Source: Phyto melanocephala (Eukaryota; Arthropoda; Insecta; Diptera; Rhinophoridae). Taken from it: a stretch of 64,000 bases of DNA. The stretch is from contig OW799234.1 in the NCBI GenBank assembly GCA_941918925.1, forward strand, positions 7,779,001 through 7,843,000, given 5' to 3'. The notes beneath the pieces are model-generated. The model was not told the origin of the DNA. It worked only from the letters and a program-made list of their open reading frames with translations, and searched no databases. Shown here in pieces: positions 21,580 to 33,009 of this stretch (positions are counted from its first letter, which is position 1; every line of letters starts with the position of its first letter). The translations under genes and the position numbers were made by a program.

Positions 21580-22585
21580 ATTAGTAATTTTGATATTTAT
21601 TTATTTATTAAATTCAAAGTAATATAAAAAGCCTTTCCTTAGGCCAATAACAATATATTACAAATAATTTAATCGTATTAAGCGAAATTTTACATAAACG
21701 GCAAACTTTGCAATAGATTTTTTTCTATTTCATACATTGGCGATCGACGAACAAGTGACTTAATGTGTCCATGTTTCGTTTTATTGGTTTTATTTTTGTT
21801 CTATTTTATGTTTAATTTTTTATTTAATATGATCTCACTATAAGCTGTTATATGAAAGCAAAATTTCAATTAATGTTTTCTGTACCAAAAAGCAAAAGTT
21901 GTATTGGGTGAAATTCCTCGTTCGTCCCAGTTGTATTTCCAGCATTAAATTCTTCTTCTTAAAAAAATTTTAAATTGACACCTTAAGATATGCTAGTGTT
22001 TGTGATGAAATTTTTAATTAAATATAAATAGAATCTAAAGAAGATGAAACAAAAATTATCGAAATTGCCACTGTAACTTTAAAATTATCCGAGCTCTCTC
22101 ATTTAAATAATACCCATATTGAAGCGATTGAAAAAAAGTATGTAATCGGCCATTTTGTGGTGACAGCTACAATTTTACATCCTTAATTTTGTCAAAATGG
22201 TGTCACGACTTTACTGTTCGCTAGTTATAAACTAGTACGATATTTTAAAAAAGTATCCCAAACAAATGCTTAGTTGATGCACTTTTTTCAATACATGAAG
22301 ATGGGCCTAACTTTTTCAGTTGTGCATAGAAAGATGTAGTAATTACGGTGCTTAATTTCAAAAAAGATATCTATGAAGTGGGACGTTGTATATAAAAAGC
22401 AGACCTTCTGCCAGTACTCCTGTAAGCTGGTAAGCACTAAGTAAACAATTCAAAAGCAATTTTTGGTAAAATAAGGTTTTTTGGTAGAATTTTCCTTTCC
22501 AAAAGAAATCAAAATAAAATATTTTCTTCGTTAAAAAAATAGCGATAAAAAAATCCCCTTTTACAAGAAAACCTACTAGAAATAT
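21580..22585. other. AT-rich DNA, no gene recognised
   Basis: No repeat array or recognisable coding sequence. The 90-codon minus-strand frame at 22358-22630 is F/L/Y-rich with no motif. Confidence 0.5.
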
Positions 22586-22707
22586 TCTATATAAATAAAA
22601 ATCAAATGTCGTTCTATGTGAGTCAAACATGCATGATTTTTACATTAACGTGTCATTGGAGAGCATGTGTTTATATGAATCTATAAATGTATATTAAAGT
22701 GAAAGTC

Positions 22708-22730
22708 TGTGTGTGTGTGTGTGTGTGTGT
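22708..22730. repeat. GT microsatellite
   Basis: A pure GT run of about eleven units inside the Helitron-like element, just after its proposed start. Confidence 0.8.
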
Positions 22731-22820
22731 TAGCTATAGATTCCGAAACCGTAAAGCCGATCGGACTTAAACTTTGTCAAGTTTGTGTACATTCCAGAAA
22801 GTGTTTATATGTGGTAAAAA

Positions 22821-23110
22821 GTGGGCAGTGCCACGCCCATAAAAAATAAGTTATCATTTTTAGCTACTTGCACTAAAGCGATTTTTCTGAAACTTTCCAC
22901 ACATATTGAACTCTCATGACTATACAATTTCGTGATTAGAAAAGTGGACAGTGCCACGCCCATAAAAAATAAGTTATAATTTTTAGCTACTTGCACTTAT
23001 CGATTTTTCTGAAACCTTGCAGTCATTTTGAGCTGTCATGACTATATAATTTCGTAATTAGAAAAGTAGGCAGTGCCTCCCCCATTAAAAATAAGTTATT
23101 AATTTCAGCT
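22821..23110 (+). repeat. Minisatellite of about 122 bp, 2.5 copies
   Basis: Unit starts GTGG(G/A)CAGTGCCACGCCCAT at 22821, 22944 and (drifted) 23066. Shared internal words include AAAAAATAAGTTAT and ATGACTATA(C/T)AATTTCGT. Spacing is 122-123 bp. CCACGCCCA-bearing minisatellites also occur in the other Helitron-like element at 62959. Confidence 0.8.
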
Positions 23111-24162
23111 TTTGAATTTGGAAAATTCATGCTTTTCACATGGCCAGCTGTACGTCGCATGCTCCAGAGTGGGAACACTAAAAAATTTGTTAATTTTTAC
23201 AGCAAACTAAAAAACCAAAAATATTGTTTCATGAGTTAATAATGTTTGCTTACATGAATTGTTTAAGATTCTTCGCATGCCTCTCTTGCGCTTATGAATA
23301 AGAAGTCATTAATAATTTTATTGACATTCAACTAGTGAAAAAATTTTTTTCCTGGGTATAAATACTTATCATAACCCAACTAACATATGTTTTTAAGGAA
23401 AAAAAATTTACCACGCCCACTTGTATGCCTACTTTTTTTTAATTTATGTTATATCGTAAACAGCTTAACCAAGTTGTTGGAATTTTTTAAAATTATCTAT
23501 GCAGCTCAATGAGGTTTGTTACGAAAAAGTTTTTTCTAGATTTTAAGTGGGTGTGGCACTTACCTACCTACCTTACCTAAATCAAAATTTTTTGCCGCAT
23601 ATTCAGAGTACTGCTATACAAAAAGTCTTTAAAATTAGTGTATGGTATTATAATAACATTTTACATAGTTGAGCTTATATTGAACTCGAAACGAATAATG
23701 GGCGTGGCACTTTCGATATAAAGAAAATTTTATTAGATATGAGATATCTCGAAAACTATTACATCTAAATTTTTTAAACTTTTGTTTGTACTTTTATCTA
23801 ATTTGTTTTTTTCCAACCCAAAAACGACATGATAGGAGCAGGGGAAGTGATACCCCCCAAACTTAAAACTCATTATATGATATATTTTAGGACCAATAAT
23901 TGTTAAGAGTTTTTAACCAGGCATTAAATATGTTAATACAAATTTAACAATTCGTTTTTATAATTAGACAGGACCAAATGAGGAGGCGTAGTATCCTCCT
24001 CATTTGATCCTATCTAATTATTCCTATACCAAAATCTTTATATTTCATGGCATATCTGCAGAACTATAATTGTTTTAAGCGTTAAATTCTGTGTAATTGG
24101 CTGCGATATTAGCTTAATTACTTGGGCGTAAAATCAATGGGATTAAAGTTGAGGGTAAACTA

Positions 24163-25452
24163 AGGGGTGTCTCGAAATGCTTTTTTACATTTTCAACAGG
24201 GCACTACGCAAACAATTATTATTTAATTATTTTTTTGTTCCACTCTGTGATAGTTATAAGTGTCAGCAATACTTTGTTAATAAGTTTTTTCAAATTATTT
24301 AATCCGTATTTAAAATGTCGTCAAATAGAGAAAAAGTGAGAAAAAATATTGTGGATATTTATAATGAAAATAAACAACTTTCTTACGCTGAAGTTGCGCG
24401 ACGGGCAAAAGTGTCCAGACAGACTGCCCGTAACGTTATTTTTAAATTCAAAAAAGACTTGTCTATTAAGCACAAGAAAGGTGGAGGGCCTCGTGGTTTT
24501 AGGAATCCTCAAATCGTTAAAAAGGTGAAGGCACTTTGGAAGCAAAATCCAAACATTTCCATTCGCGATATCGCACAAAAACTAAATATTTCGATGTCGC
24601 TTGTAGAACGAATAAAAAAAAAAGAAAATTTAAGAACATTCAAACTCAAGAAAGTTCCAAACCGAAACGTAAAGGAACAAAAACGGCAAGGATAAGAGCA
24701 AGACAGTTGCTACGTCACAAATTAAATAATTTTAATGGATATATTTTAATGGACGATGAAACCTATTGTAAGGCTGACTATCCAGAGCTTCCTGGTCAGG
24801 GTTTTTATGTTTCTAATAAAAGAGCTAATGTTTCCGATAGGTATAAAAAGATTTCAAAATTCGCCAAAAAAATATATGATATGGCAAGCAATATGTACAT
24901 GTGGGAAAACTTCAAAGGCAATCATTGTGAATCGTACAATGAACAGCCAATTTTATATTAATGAGTGCATGAAAAAGGCTGTATTGCCATTATACAGAAG
25001 CCACAATATACCTCCACTATTTTGGCCCGACTTGGCATGCTGCCACTACAGCAAAGACGTCCTTAAGTGGTATGAGGCCAACAAAATAAATTTTGTACCG
25101 AAAAACATGAATCCACCTAATTGTCCAGAGCTAAGGCTATTGAACGCTATGGGCTATAATTAAGCAGTACCTAAGAACAAAGTTCAAGGCTTCTGCAAAT
25201 CTAAAAAAATTTGGATTTATTGGGAAAAAAGCTATCAAACACTTCGGTAAAACGTGTGTCCAACGTTTAATGCAAAGCGTTAAGAAAAAAGTGCGAAATT
25301 TTGCAAAAGAAAATAAAATTTGAAACTTTGGTTTTTTGCATAATAAAGTTTAGAAATTTTTCTCCATAACGCCAATAAAATGTATTTTTTGTTTGAAAAA
25401 ACAAGATTTGGGAGACATTTTTAAATGTAAAAAAGCATTTCGAGACACCCCT
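24163..25452 (+). mobile_element. Tc1/mariner-superfamily transposon, DD37E-like, 1290 bp
   Basis: Terminal inverted repeats of 30 bp are perfect (24163-24192 and 25423-25452; outer part AGGGGTGTCTCGAAATGC), and TA lies on both sides (24161-24162, 25453-25454), the superfamily's target duplication. The total length is typical of mariner elements. The inside holds a single transposase pseudogene. The copy sits within the Helitron-like repeat, whose sequence resumes on both sides, so this is the younger insertion. Confidence 0.92.
24315..25323 (+). pseudogene. Frameshifted mariner-type transposase
   Basis: The ATG at 24315 opens about 126 residues with two helix-turn-helix blocks (SYAEVARRAKVSRQTARNVI near residues 23-42; SIRDIAQKLNISMSLVERI near 81-99) separated by a GRPR-like GGGPRG. 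Near 24690 the frame shifts by one; it then reads ILMDDETYCKADYPELPGQG, with the first catalytic Asp. Another shift in the A run near 24873 leads to WQAICTCGK and FWPDLACCHYS (second Asp). The third acidic residue would fall 37 residues later, after NPPNCPELR, but a lost base near 25137 replaces it. The C-terminal motif LMQSVKKKVRNFAKENKI closes at TGA 25321-25323. There are at least four frame changes, so no active enzyme can be made. DNA binding to the TIRs and cut-and-paste catalysis would be the family role. Confidence 0.9.
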
Positions 25453-25713
25453 TATATCAACCACACCAACACAACCCTTCCTCTTTAAAAAAAAAACGTC
25501 TTCTCGGGAAAACTGTAGTCCGAGCCACTTGCAATAACAATTCGTTCATTCGAAATATGTTTAGGATCGGAGAAGGGGGTGTAATACCGTCATACGAATG
25601 AAATACTATTTACGACAATTACTGCAAACCTAACAAATGGTGACAGAAAATGTTAAAGTGAAAACAATGCAAGAACTTTGTGGCGGCCAGTAAAGCGGTA
25701 CGGGTTCCGCTAG

Positions 25714-27833
25714 TGTTTAATAAAAAAGAAATGTCAAACAAAAATTTATAAATATCGAAGAAGATGAACATTTATAAACTTGGACTTTTGTGGTAATTTT
25801 TTTTTTTAGTAGAAATACAAATAAACTTGTTTCCAAAAATTAATTTCTTTACACCTGCAAAGTAACTAAACCGGTTGGTTATACTCTCTTTTCCTTTTTT
25901 TTTCAAGAAACAGTGAGAGCAAGAAAGAGAGAGATTGTGTGTGTTTAATAATTAAACAACAACAAAACCGGCTTTTTTTGTTCGTGGAATATAACAAGAC
26001 CAACCCACATTTGTATTGAGAACAAAATATATGTATAAACTTGCTCAATTAAAATATGGTGATAGAAATCCTCAGCATAATTTTTTTCTGCATCTAGTGA
26101 AAAAGAGAAAATTTTACAGCTGTTATGAGCTTTTCTTTTAAACAGCTGTTTTGAGGGTTAAAGAAAAGTTTTTCCCTTTTGCTGGCACTAAAATGAATCT
26201 CTCTCTTTTTTACTCTATCTCTCTCTCTCTTCTCAGTGTTTAAATGGCTCTTGGCTTGTAACTGTCATTGATATGTTTGCAAGTCATTGTTTTCTATAGT
26301 TTTTAGATTCACAAAAACCTGACCATCTGTTTGTATTTTAGTTTGTGTAACAAATATTGATTTTTCTTAACATAAGAGCAGTGGTAAAATACATCCCCAA
26401 AACAGCTGATTCTATCACTATGAGAGTTGAAACACATGTTAACACCTGCTAGTGTGCAATGCTATAAAAAGCTTACCTTTTAACTATGAAAAACTCATGT
26501 AATTCCTTAACATGAAGTAATTTGTTAAGAATATTACCAAATTACATCTGTAAAGCAGCAACCAAATTCAACCAAATGGAGTATGGGGGGTTAAAAGCCG
26601 CTTTAGGTTAGGAGTGTTTTTTTTTTCTTTTGGCAAAACTTTTTCTTTTTCCTCAAAATGTATACTAGAATGTGGAAAGTGGAGTAACACAGGAAATGAA
26701 ATAAAATATACTAAATTGCATCTGGAATTTGAACAGAGGATTTTTATAATATGTAAAAGGAAAGATATAGTTTTTTATTAAGAAAAATTTAAAATAAAAA
26801 TAATTTACCTTAGAAGCTGTTATACATTCATTAAAGCTGGCGATGTTGACTTTAAAATATTTATTATTCGGTTTTTGGTTTTTCAAGTGGCAATATTGAT
26901 TTTTTTTTTTTTTTTGTAATTTAAATTTGTTTAATTATTGATAAGTTTTACAATGGATGGAGAAGAAAAAAGCATTTGTTATTTTTGGTTTTTTATTTAT
27001 AGCGTTTTTAGGCAATTATTTTTGTATTTGTCTTTAATATTTAATAAGCTCTTATGCTCTAAACACGAAAATGGACTTTTTTATAATTATTATTTTTTTT
27101 GAATAGTTATTAAGATCGGTTTAGCAGTTTTTTTCGATTTTTTTATTGAGTTTCTTTTAAACTTTACAATTAAATTTATTTTTTCTTTTCTGTTGTGTAT
27201 GGAAACCGAAATAAACTTTAGACGGATATTGATTTTTTCATGGAAATATTGTTACAAACAGTTTTCTTTTGGTTTCTTTTCTTTTGCTCTGCACTAATAA
27301 CAAAAAAGTCCTTTAGAAATATTTTTTCTTCAAAAAATATTTCCTTAATACTTTTTTTCAAGCAAATTTTAAACTTTTCATCATAAACTTTTTAAAAAAA
27401 AATTTTTTTACTTTTTTACTGGTTGGTCAACATGTGTTGTTCTGGCTTATTTAACCGGCTTTAAATGGGTTATTTTTTCTTGGTTTTTTTTATTAGGGAT
27501 TCTGCCTTTGTGAGCTCACAGTTTGCTTAATACTGAAATTTTGAAAACAGCTTTTGACATTTACTACCAGGTCGAAGCTTTTATTTTAGCGTTTTTTTTT
27601 TCATTGTTCATTATGTTTAACACTTGAGTTTTTCTACTGCAGTGCTCTTATTAAACATGTGATTATAGTGGCTCTCATTGAGAGAACGGATTACTGCGCC
27701 TAATCGAAAAAAATTTTTCTTCTGACAGCTGTTAACAGTGTACAGCTGTTTATGCTACAGGAAATGGGCCATGATTTGCTAGTAATTTATAACACACAAA
27801 AAAAAAATGGTTTTCCGATTATTAAAAAAGTAT
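25714..27833. other. AT-rich DNA with E-box and GAGA clusters
   Basis: Five CAGCTG E-boxes (26117, 26143, 26403, 27726, 27743), a GA-rich run (25916-25934) and a CT run (26203-26236) lie here. Runs of CT bind GAGA factor in flies and CAGCTG is a bHLH site, so a regulatory region is conceivable. No coding sequence is recognised. Confidence 0.4.
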
Positions 27834-28335
27834 TTTTAAGTTAATATTATGTAAATGTCTTCGACCTTTTTTATATCAATTAGATGTTTTATTTAGCTTT
27901 GAGCTTAAGTTTTTTTAATTAAAAATAATTTTCTTATATTCCGATATTTCGCCACCACATTGGGCGTGTTCAGGGAAAGTTAAAATCATTAAAATAATAA
28001 AAATAAAATAAAAATATTAATTTACTTAATTATTCGGGATATGCTCCCAACTTATGTATGAATATTTTATTTGGTTGTTAAGTTTAAGCTGGTCTGTATG
28101 CATTTTTTTTATATACCAGATCGTCAGTAGACCTTTAACCCAACTTCTTGAAACAGTTTAAATAGTTATAAGTTTAATTTTTAAATTCTCATTAACAAAA
28201 TAAAAATTCAAAAATAAAAAAAAATAAAAACGATTGAAATAATCCATAAAAAACCAAATCAAAATTTTTATGCCTTTTTAATTAATTTTAATGATCTCAA
28301 GCTTAACAAATAAAACAACTAATTGATTTGAAGTT
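27834..28335 (-). mobile_element. Penelope-type terminal repeat, copy B
   Basis: Begins AATATTATGTAAATGTCTTC like copy A and contains CCGATATTTCGCCACCACAT at 27941, on the minus strand a CCCTGAA...GGTGGCGAAATATCGG block. Its ends form an imperfect inverted repeat: AATTAGATGTTTTATTTAGC (27878-27897) against AACAAATAAAACAACTAATT (28305-28324). Compared with copy A the spacer is about 270 bp longer and the stem-loop is changed on both sides. Confidence 0.55.
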
Positions 28336-28409
28336 AATTGAGGGAGACTTAAAAATAATTACCAACCAAATAGTATTCTACAATTAGAACATGTTTCCAA
28401 AATTTATTT

Positions 28410-28455
28410 ACTTTTAAGAAAAAATAAGTAAGAGTGATATTTTCGGCCTTGCAAA
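28410..28455 (-). repeat. Possible mini-me end fragment
   Basis: AATAAGTAAGAGTGATATTTTCGGCC resembles the AACAAGTAAGAGCGCTATATTCGGCC-type end at 38124. The match is short and the following hairpin half is lost; the full words are split here only as positions 28424-28447. Confidence 0.3.
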
Positions 28456-28499
28456 TCTGGTAAAAAGCGTAGCGTAACCTAGATTTCAGTTAACAATAT

Positions 28500-29340
28500 A
28501 CGCCATTTTGCATTATTATTTCCGACGCCATCTTCGATTTTTAATTATTAAACAGTATTCTACTAGCCAACTACTTTCATTTGATGCCTATAATGTTTGA
28601 ATTGAATAAACAAATAAATATTAATGGAATTTAGAAAACAAATTTCCGCCATTTTGTTTCGGTTGCCATCTTAGATGTTGAATTGTTTCATACTTAGTTG
28701 AATTCGATTACTCAAGTTATTTCATTTGGTACCCATACTGATGGCATAAAGAAAAAAAATATCCATCCTGTTTGTTTCGGACGCCATCTTGGATTTTACA
28801 TTTTTATATAATTAAAAGAATTCTATTTGTCCAGCCCTCTCATTTGCTAGCCATATTGATCGAATTTTGAAAAAAAAAAAAAAAAACTTTCGCCATTTTG
28901 TTTTGGACGCCATCTTAGATGTTGAATTGAATAATATTTAGTTGAATTCTATTACTTAAGTTCTTTCATTTGGTACCCATACTGATGGCGTTAAGAAAAA
29001 AAATTACCCTCCATTTTGTTTCGGACGCCATTTTGGATTTCACATTTTTCTATAGTTAAAAGAGTTCTACTTGTCAAGCCCTCTCATTTGCTAGCCATAT
29101 TGATGTAATTTGAAAGCAAAAAAATTTCCGCCATTTTGTGTCGGACGCCATCTTAGATTTTTTACTTTTTCATAGTTAACTATATTCTACTTGTCCAGCC
29201 CTGTTTTTTAATGATAATAAAATGAAAAATTTCTGTACTGTATTTACGCCTTACATCCATCATTTTATTAACGGCGCCATTTTGGATTTTAAATAGTTCA
29301 TAGTTTACTGCATTCTACTAGTCAAGATCTGTCGTTTGAT
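28500..29340 (+). repeat. Tandem array of about 118-bp units (CGCCAT array)
   Basis: Each unit has (C)CGCCATTTTGTTTCGGACG followed by CCAT(C/T)TT(A/G)GATTTT. The second CGCCAT lies at about 28525, 28673, 28792, 28908, 29026, 29146 and 29275. Spacing is 116-120 bp in the centre and longer at the edges. Alternate units share their remainder: TTCTATTACTTAAGTT.. with CATTTGGTACCCATACTGATG, versus TTCTACTTGTC(C/A)AGCCCT with CATTTGCTAGCCATATTGAT. The true repeat is therefore a dimer of about 238 bp. Edge units are most diverged, as expected of a satellite. Confidence 0.85.
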
Positions 29341-30150
29341 AAAAATACAGAAGAAAAATACAGAAGCAGTTGTATTTTGTTGCTTATATCTCAGGTAGCT
29401 TCAAGCCAATTTGCTAGTTTTTCTCTGAAGCAAATTTCGTGACTACGCTTTGCAATTTAGTGGCTTTAGCGTGTACAAAAATTAATAAAGAACTTGAGGA
29501 ACTTGATGTCTTAAAAAATATATATTTTTACAAATAATTTTTGTCTATAACTTTGCCGATGAGCGACCAATTTGCCAATTTCGAACATCCTTAGACGCAT
29601 TCTTATATGAGTAACTAGTAACAAACCTAGGGCTAAAAAACTACAATTTATGTGTGGTAAAAATATGGTAAAAACAGAGGCAGTCAAGTTTATTTGCTCA
29701 TATCTCCGAAAGTTATGTGGGGATAGTGTTGGTTTTCATTCATTTTATTATAAGGCGTATGAGGCAGAAATTCATAGCCATTTCTTTCTAAATGGTTTTA
29801 GTCAGGTATTGCCATATGATTCCGAGCGTTGTCTTTATAGAGTATTACGGTTTCATATGTAGCCGCTTATAATTGAAATTGTTTTTTTTAGCCAATTCTC
29901 GCTTTAAGTGTACAATTCGATACTGGTTCTCTGTGATGGTCTGGTCATATATCAGCAACTCATTTTTGATATCACTAAATACTGATTGGAAAGCTTAAAA
30001 ACTCCCCGCCAACCATTTCTGCAACGTGTGTTTTACCCCAGGGTAATGGGGTGCTAAGGAGGGATTTGGGGAGTTTACAAACTCCTCACCAATGTGTTCT
30101 TATCTGCCGCTGGCCTGCTTACTTAAACTCTAAAAAATACATTTAGTTCA
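29341..30150. other. Mixed DNA, no gene recognised
   Basis: Includes TTGCTTATATCTCAGGTAGC-type text similar to the body of mini-me repeats and a GC-richer island (29990-30125) in which GGGGAGTTT and its complement AAACTCCCC-like words recur, possibly part of a retroelement. The 70-codon frame at 29650-29862 has no motif. Confidence 0.35.
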
Positions 30151-30512
30151 ATGAATACAGGGTGGGTCATTAAAAATTTAAAATTTGAATCGGCTTTAAA
30201 AAAAGGAACTGATTAATTTTTAAAATTTCTGGTTTTGTTGGAAAAGTTGAATTTGGCATTTAAAAATTGAATTGACGACTGGCTCGGCAATACCCTATCT
30301 CATCAATCCAATTTTTTTTGCTCAAAGAAGTGCGAGAAATGTTCAGCTCCTGTGAACAATTACGAGTAGATGTTGATGGATGTTCTTGTACATTCTCAGC
30401 CACTGTAGCAATGTTTTCGATTGAACGCACTAAACGAGAACATACACAGAATGCTTTGTGTAATAATGATTCGAATTTTCACGTAAACTTTTTACAGTTT
30501 GCTTAAAGACTC

Positions 30513-30525
30513 TACTTTGGAAGTA
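30513..30525. repeat. 13-bp target-site duplication, left copy
   Basis: TACTTTGGAAGTA here is repeated exactly at 30676-30688, on the two sides of the 150-bp insert. A duplication of this length is characteristic of LINE-driven retrotransposition. Confidence 0.85.
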
Positions 30526-30675
30526 GGTAGATAGGACAGACGGCAGTTGTACAGCTCACTTGAGTCTATTATATTGATCCCTTTGCGATACTGAATAGAA
30601 AAGAAGAGAGAAAGAAGCAGATCAGTCCAAAGTCTCCCCCAGACTAGCAGACAGTCAAGTCCATCGGTCTCACCG
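30526..30675 (-). mobile_element. 150-bp retro-insert (SINE or 5-prime-truncated LINE)
   Basis: Bounded by exact 13-bp duplications and absent from the reading frame it splits. Read on the minus strand it ends ...CCGTCTGTCCTATCTACC, a short-repeat tail rather than poly(A). Interior words (ATCGCAAAGGGATCAA, ACTCAAGTGAGCTGTAC) look familiar from fly genomes as a LINE 3-prime region, but I cannot name the family. No tRNA-type A and B boxes are clear. Confidence 0.7.
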
Positions 30676-30837
30676 TACTTTGGAAGTAAAGTTTTTAATA
30701 TTTTCCAATTTTGTTCGAGCGAATAGCGCCCAATTTTGCAAATGTCAAATACAAACCTAAAAGTAAATGTTATTCTGCCTTTTCTTAGTCAAAGAAATTG
30801 GTGGTTCAAATTTAAAATTTTAAATGGCCCACCCAAT

Positions 30838-32100
30838 ATTTGTCTTTGATGTCGATTCAACTGGTTGGCTGGGCTTTACCTACAATCTTCTACGATTCGG
30901 GTTATCGTAATGGATCCAAGTAATGATTTAGAAAAAAAAATTCTTCTTTTCCATTTCCCTTAAAAAGTTGCTTTAATTTTAATACAACTTTTCTGTTAGT
31001 CACTCTCTAAATAACTGGTTTTTAACTAACTTAACTACGTATCTATGAATTAATTTTCAATTTGCATTATTTCTTTTCACCTGCTAAATTTTTTTCTTTC
31101 TATTTTCAAGTTCCTAAGTTTAGAGCAACATTATTGATCGCTTTTTCAACACGTGTTTTATTCTCCGTTTTTTTCAAGCACTTTTTTAATCAAAGTTTAT
31201 AGCATACTTATAAATACAATACCTACTAATGTACTTCATAATAACAAGTGCCTGCTTTAAGGAGCTAAATAGCACATTTCTGTTCAAAATGATGACAGAG
31301 GAAAATAAGTCAAACTATAGTGGAAAAATTAATAAAAACGACTTGAAATAAAACACGCTAGTATCTCATAAATGTTAAACGTTAATTTTTTTAAACTATA
31401 TTTGACATTTAGCTATATTAAGCCTTAAGGTATACTATGAAAAATTATTTTATGTTAAAGTCTAGAGTATTTATTTATTTCTAGAACTTGTAAAAATTAA
31501 TTTATGGTCATAAGATATCTAATATAAATTACTAATAATATTTTGTAGTTCAACTATATGGGAACATTTGCATTTTCTTTTAAATGATTTTAGGCGTTAA
31601 AACTTTAATGTCAAATTTCCGTATACAAACGGGTAGTCTACAAAAATAAAAACTGTATATACTTTAAGTTTTATTAAATAAAATATCCTTAAAAGTTTCC
31701 AGCTTGTAATTGAAGCCACTGGCGTAGTACATAGACTTTTAGCGAAACCTTTTAATTTAAATTTTAAAAATTTTTACTGTTAAATTATTGTATATGTATT
31801 TTCAATTGCTATTGTTTCAATTGTTTTATTTAAATAATTCAAGTGTTTTGCATGTTTTCTACTCTGTAATTTATTGAAAATGTTTGTCTAACGCATACAG
31901 TCACACAAACGAAAACCGTGTTACACTGCAGAACATGCGAAAATGTTAAATAATTTCCATATTTGTGGCTGTTGTAATAAATTCAACAACATTTTTATAT
32001 TTGTTTACACTCAAAGGTACTTTTGTCGGTTACAACAATTTTAAGGGCTTAATTGAAGGCAATTAAAAAAAATATTTGTTTTAGGCTAGAATAAAAGTAT
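30838..32100. other. AT-rich DNA, no gene recognised
   Basis: No array, TIR or recognisable coding sequence. Confidence 0.5.
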
Positions 32101-32700
32101 GTGTAACGGGTTGTCTGCATGCCTTCGAAGAACAAAAAGTATGTCATTGGAAGCACAGGATTCTATGTACAATAAAAAAACAGGGAAAAATACCGTTTGG
32201 GATCTCTGTCGCTGAAAATGTTCTTAATCATCGGACACAGGATTTCAAGCTTGAAGCCAAGATTTCGTGCTCATCCAGCATGGAATAATTCAACCTTTAA
32301 GCAAGTTCCAAAGAAGACCCAAAAATCTAATTGTCGCATGCCATCTATAACATTTAAGTCGACTTTGTGAGAACACTTAAAGGGAACCCGTTCAAAACCA
32401 TGTTTTTATTTTGAGGTCCCCGGAAAATTTTAACGCTTTGGCAGACTGAAACTGAACACCAATAAATTTTCTGTAGAAAATGAACGAAACTTCTCTCCGA
32501 ACCATTCTGTACTACAGTTTCTAAGACTTTTTGTGAATTTTTTCTTCTATAAAGAAAAGGTCACATCTTTCTCGCATATGCAGAAGGCATAAAGGAAGAA
32601 GTATCACGAACTTTTTCAATAACTTAGAAATCAATATAAATTATGGTCTGGTCGCGAAACATTCAGATGGAATAATGACATTAAAGATCGCAATATTCAA
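32101..32700. other. Less AT-rich stretch, probably decayed coding or element DNA
   Basis: Base composition is more balanced than the flanks and several partial frames read like protein in pieces (for example HRTQDFKLEAKISCSSS, plus strand), yet all are short and broken. I cannot assign a family. A retroelement relic is the most likely reading given the LINE relic that follows. Confidence 0.3.
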
Positions 32701-32800
32701 GTGTATCTAATGTCGTGATCGATTTTGTCTAACCTAGTTCAATCATCGGTTAATGAAAATTAGTCAGCATTTCATGACAGGAAATATATATTATAAAGAG

Positions 32801-32850
32801 ATCTCTCTATCTCTCTCTCTCTCTCTCTCTTAAACACACACTGTCTCTCT
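32801..32850. repeat. CT microsatellite
   Basis: Almost pure CT with A interruptions (32801-32830), then CACACACTGTCTCTCTT. Confidence 0.8.
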
Positions 32851-33009
32851 TAAGGAACTTTGACAACACAATAAAATGGCGTACCTGAGCAAAATACTAA
32901 TGCGAGGAGGAAGATATTCCCCCCTTTTCGGAGATCGATAATATATAACCATGTGAAAATTTAAGGTCAGACTGCCTTTGATTGACATGGCGTTTAAAAT
33001 TTCAATTTC

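Larger units (their letters stand above)
22680..25713 (+). mobile_element. Helitron-like element split by a mariner insertion
   Basis: Starts A|TCTATAAATGTATATT, leading into GTGAAAGTCTGTGTGTG, and ends with the hairpin AGCGG-TACGGGTT-CCGCT directly overlapping CTAG (25710-25713) followed by T. This fits Helitron rules: 5-prime TC, 3-prime hairpin then CTRR, insertion between A and T, no target duplication. A second possible start, TCTATATAAATAAAAATCAA, lies at 22586. The interior includes a 122-bp minisatellite (22821-23100) and shares sequence with 5534-6417. No Rep/helicase frame, so it is non-autonomous. About 1.74 kb without the nested transposon. Confidence 0.6.
30300..30755 (-). pseudogene. 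Mariner-like transposase relic, N-terminal half
   Basis: On the minus strand the start near 30755 reads FDICKIGRYSLEQNWKILKT, the N-terminal FxICKIxxYSLEQRIxIL pattern of one insect mariner-like group. After the insert, RLVRSIENIATVAENVQEHP and STSTRNCSQELNISRTSLS follow near 30450-30330: the linker and second helix-turn-helix. The catalytic D-D-D part is missing and frames are broken. Same transposase group as the relics at 20600, 34809 and possibly 56280. Confidence 0.75.
30157..30837 (-). mobile_element. Mariner-like element with nested retro-insert
   Basis: Left end CAGGGTGGGTCATTAAAAAT and the reverse complement of the right end (TTGGGTGGGCCATTTAAAAT) form a TIR continuing through AAATTTGAA; TA-like bases border both. 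Transposase remnants run on the minus strand. A 150-bp insert with its own 13-bp duplication interrupts it at 30526-30675. Confidence 0.7.

Noticed and set aside
22805..22996. 63-codon minus-strand frame with an internal repeat
   Set aside because: Its repeat is the 122-bp minisatellite read as protein.
24321..24578. 85-codon minus-strand frame
   Set aside because: Antisense shadow of the mariner-type transposase.
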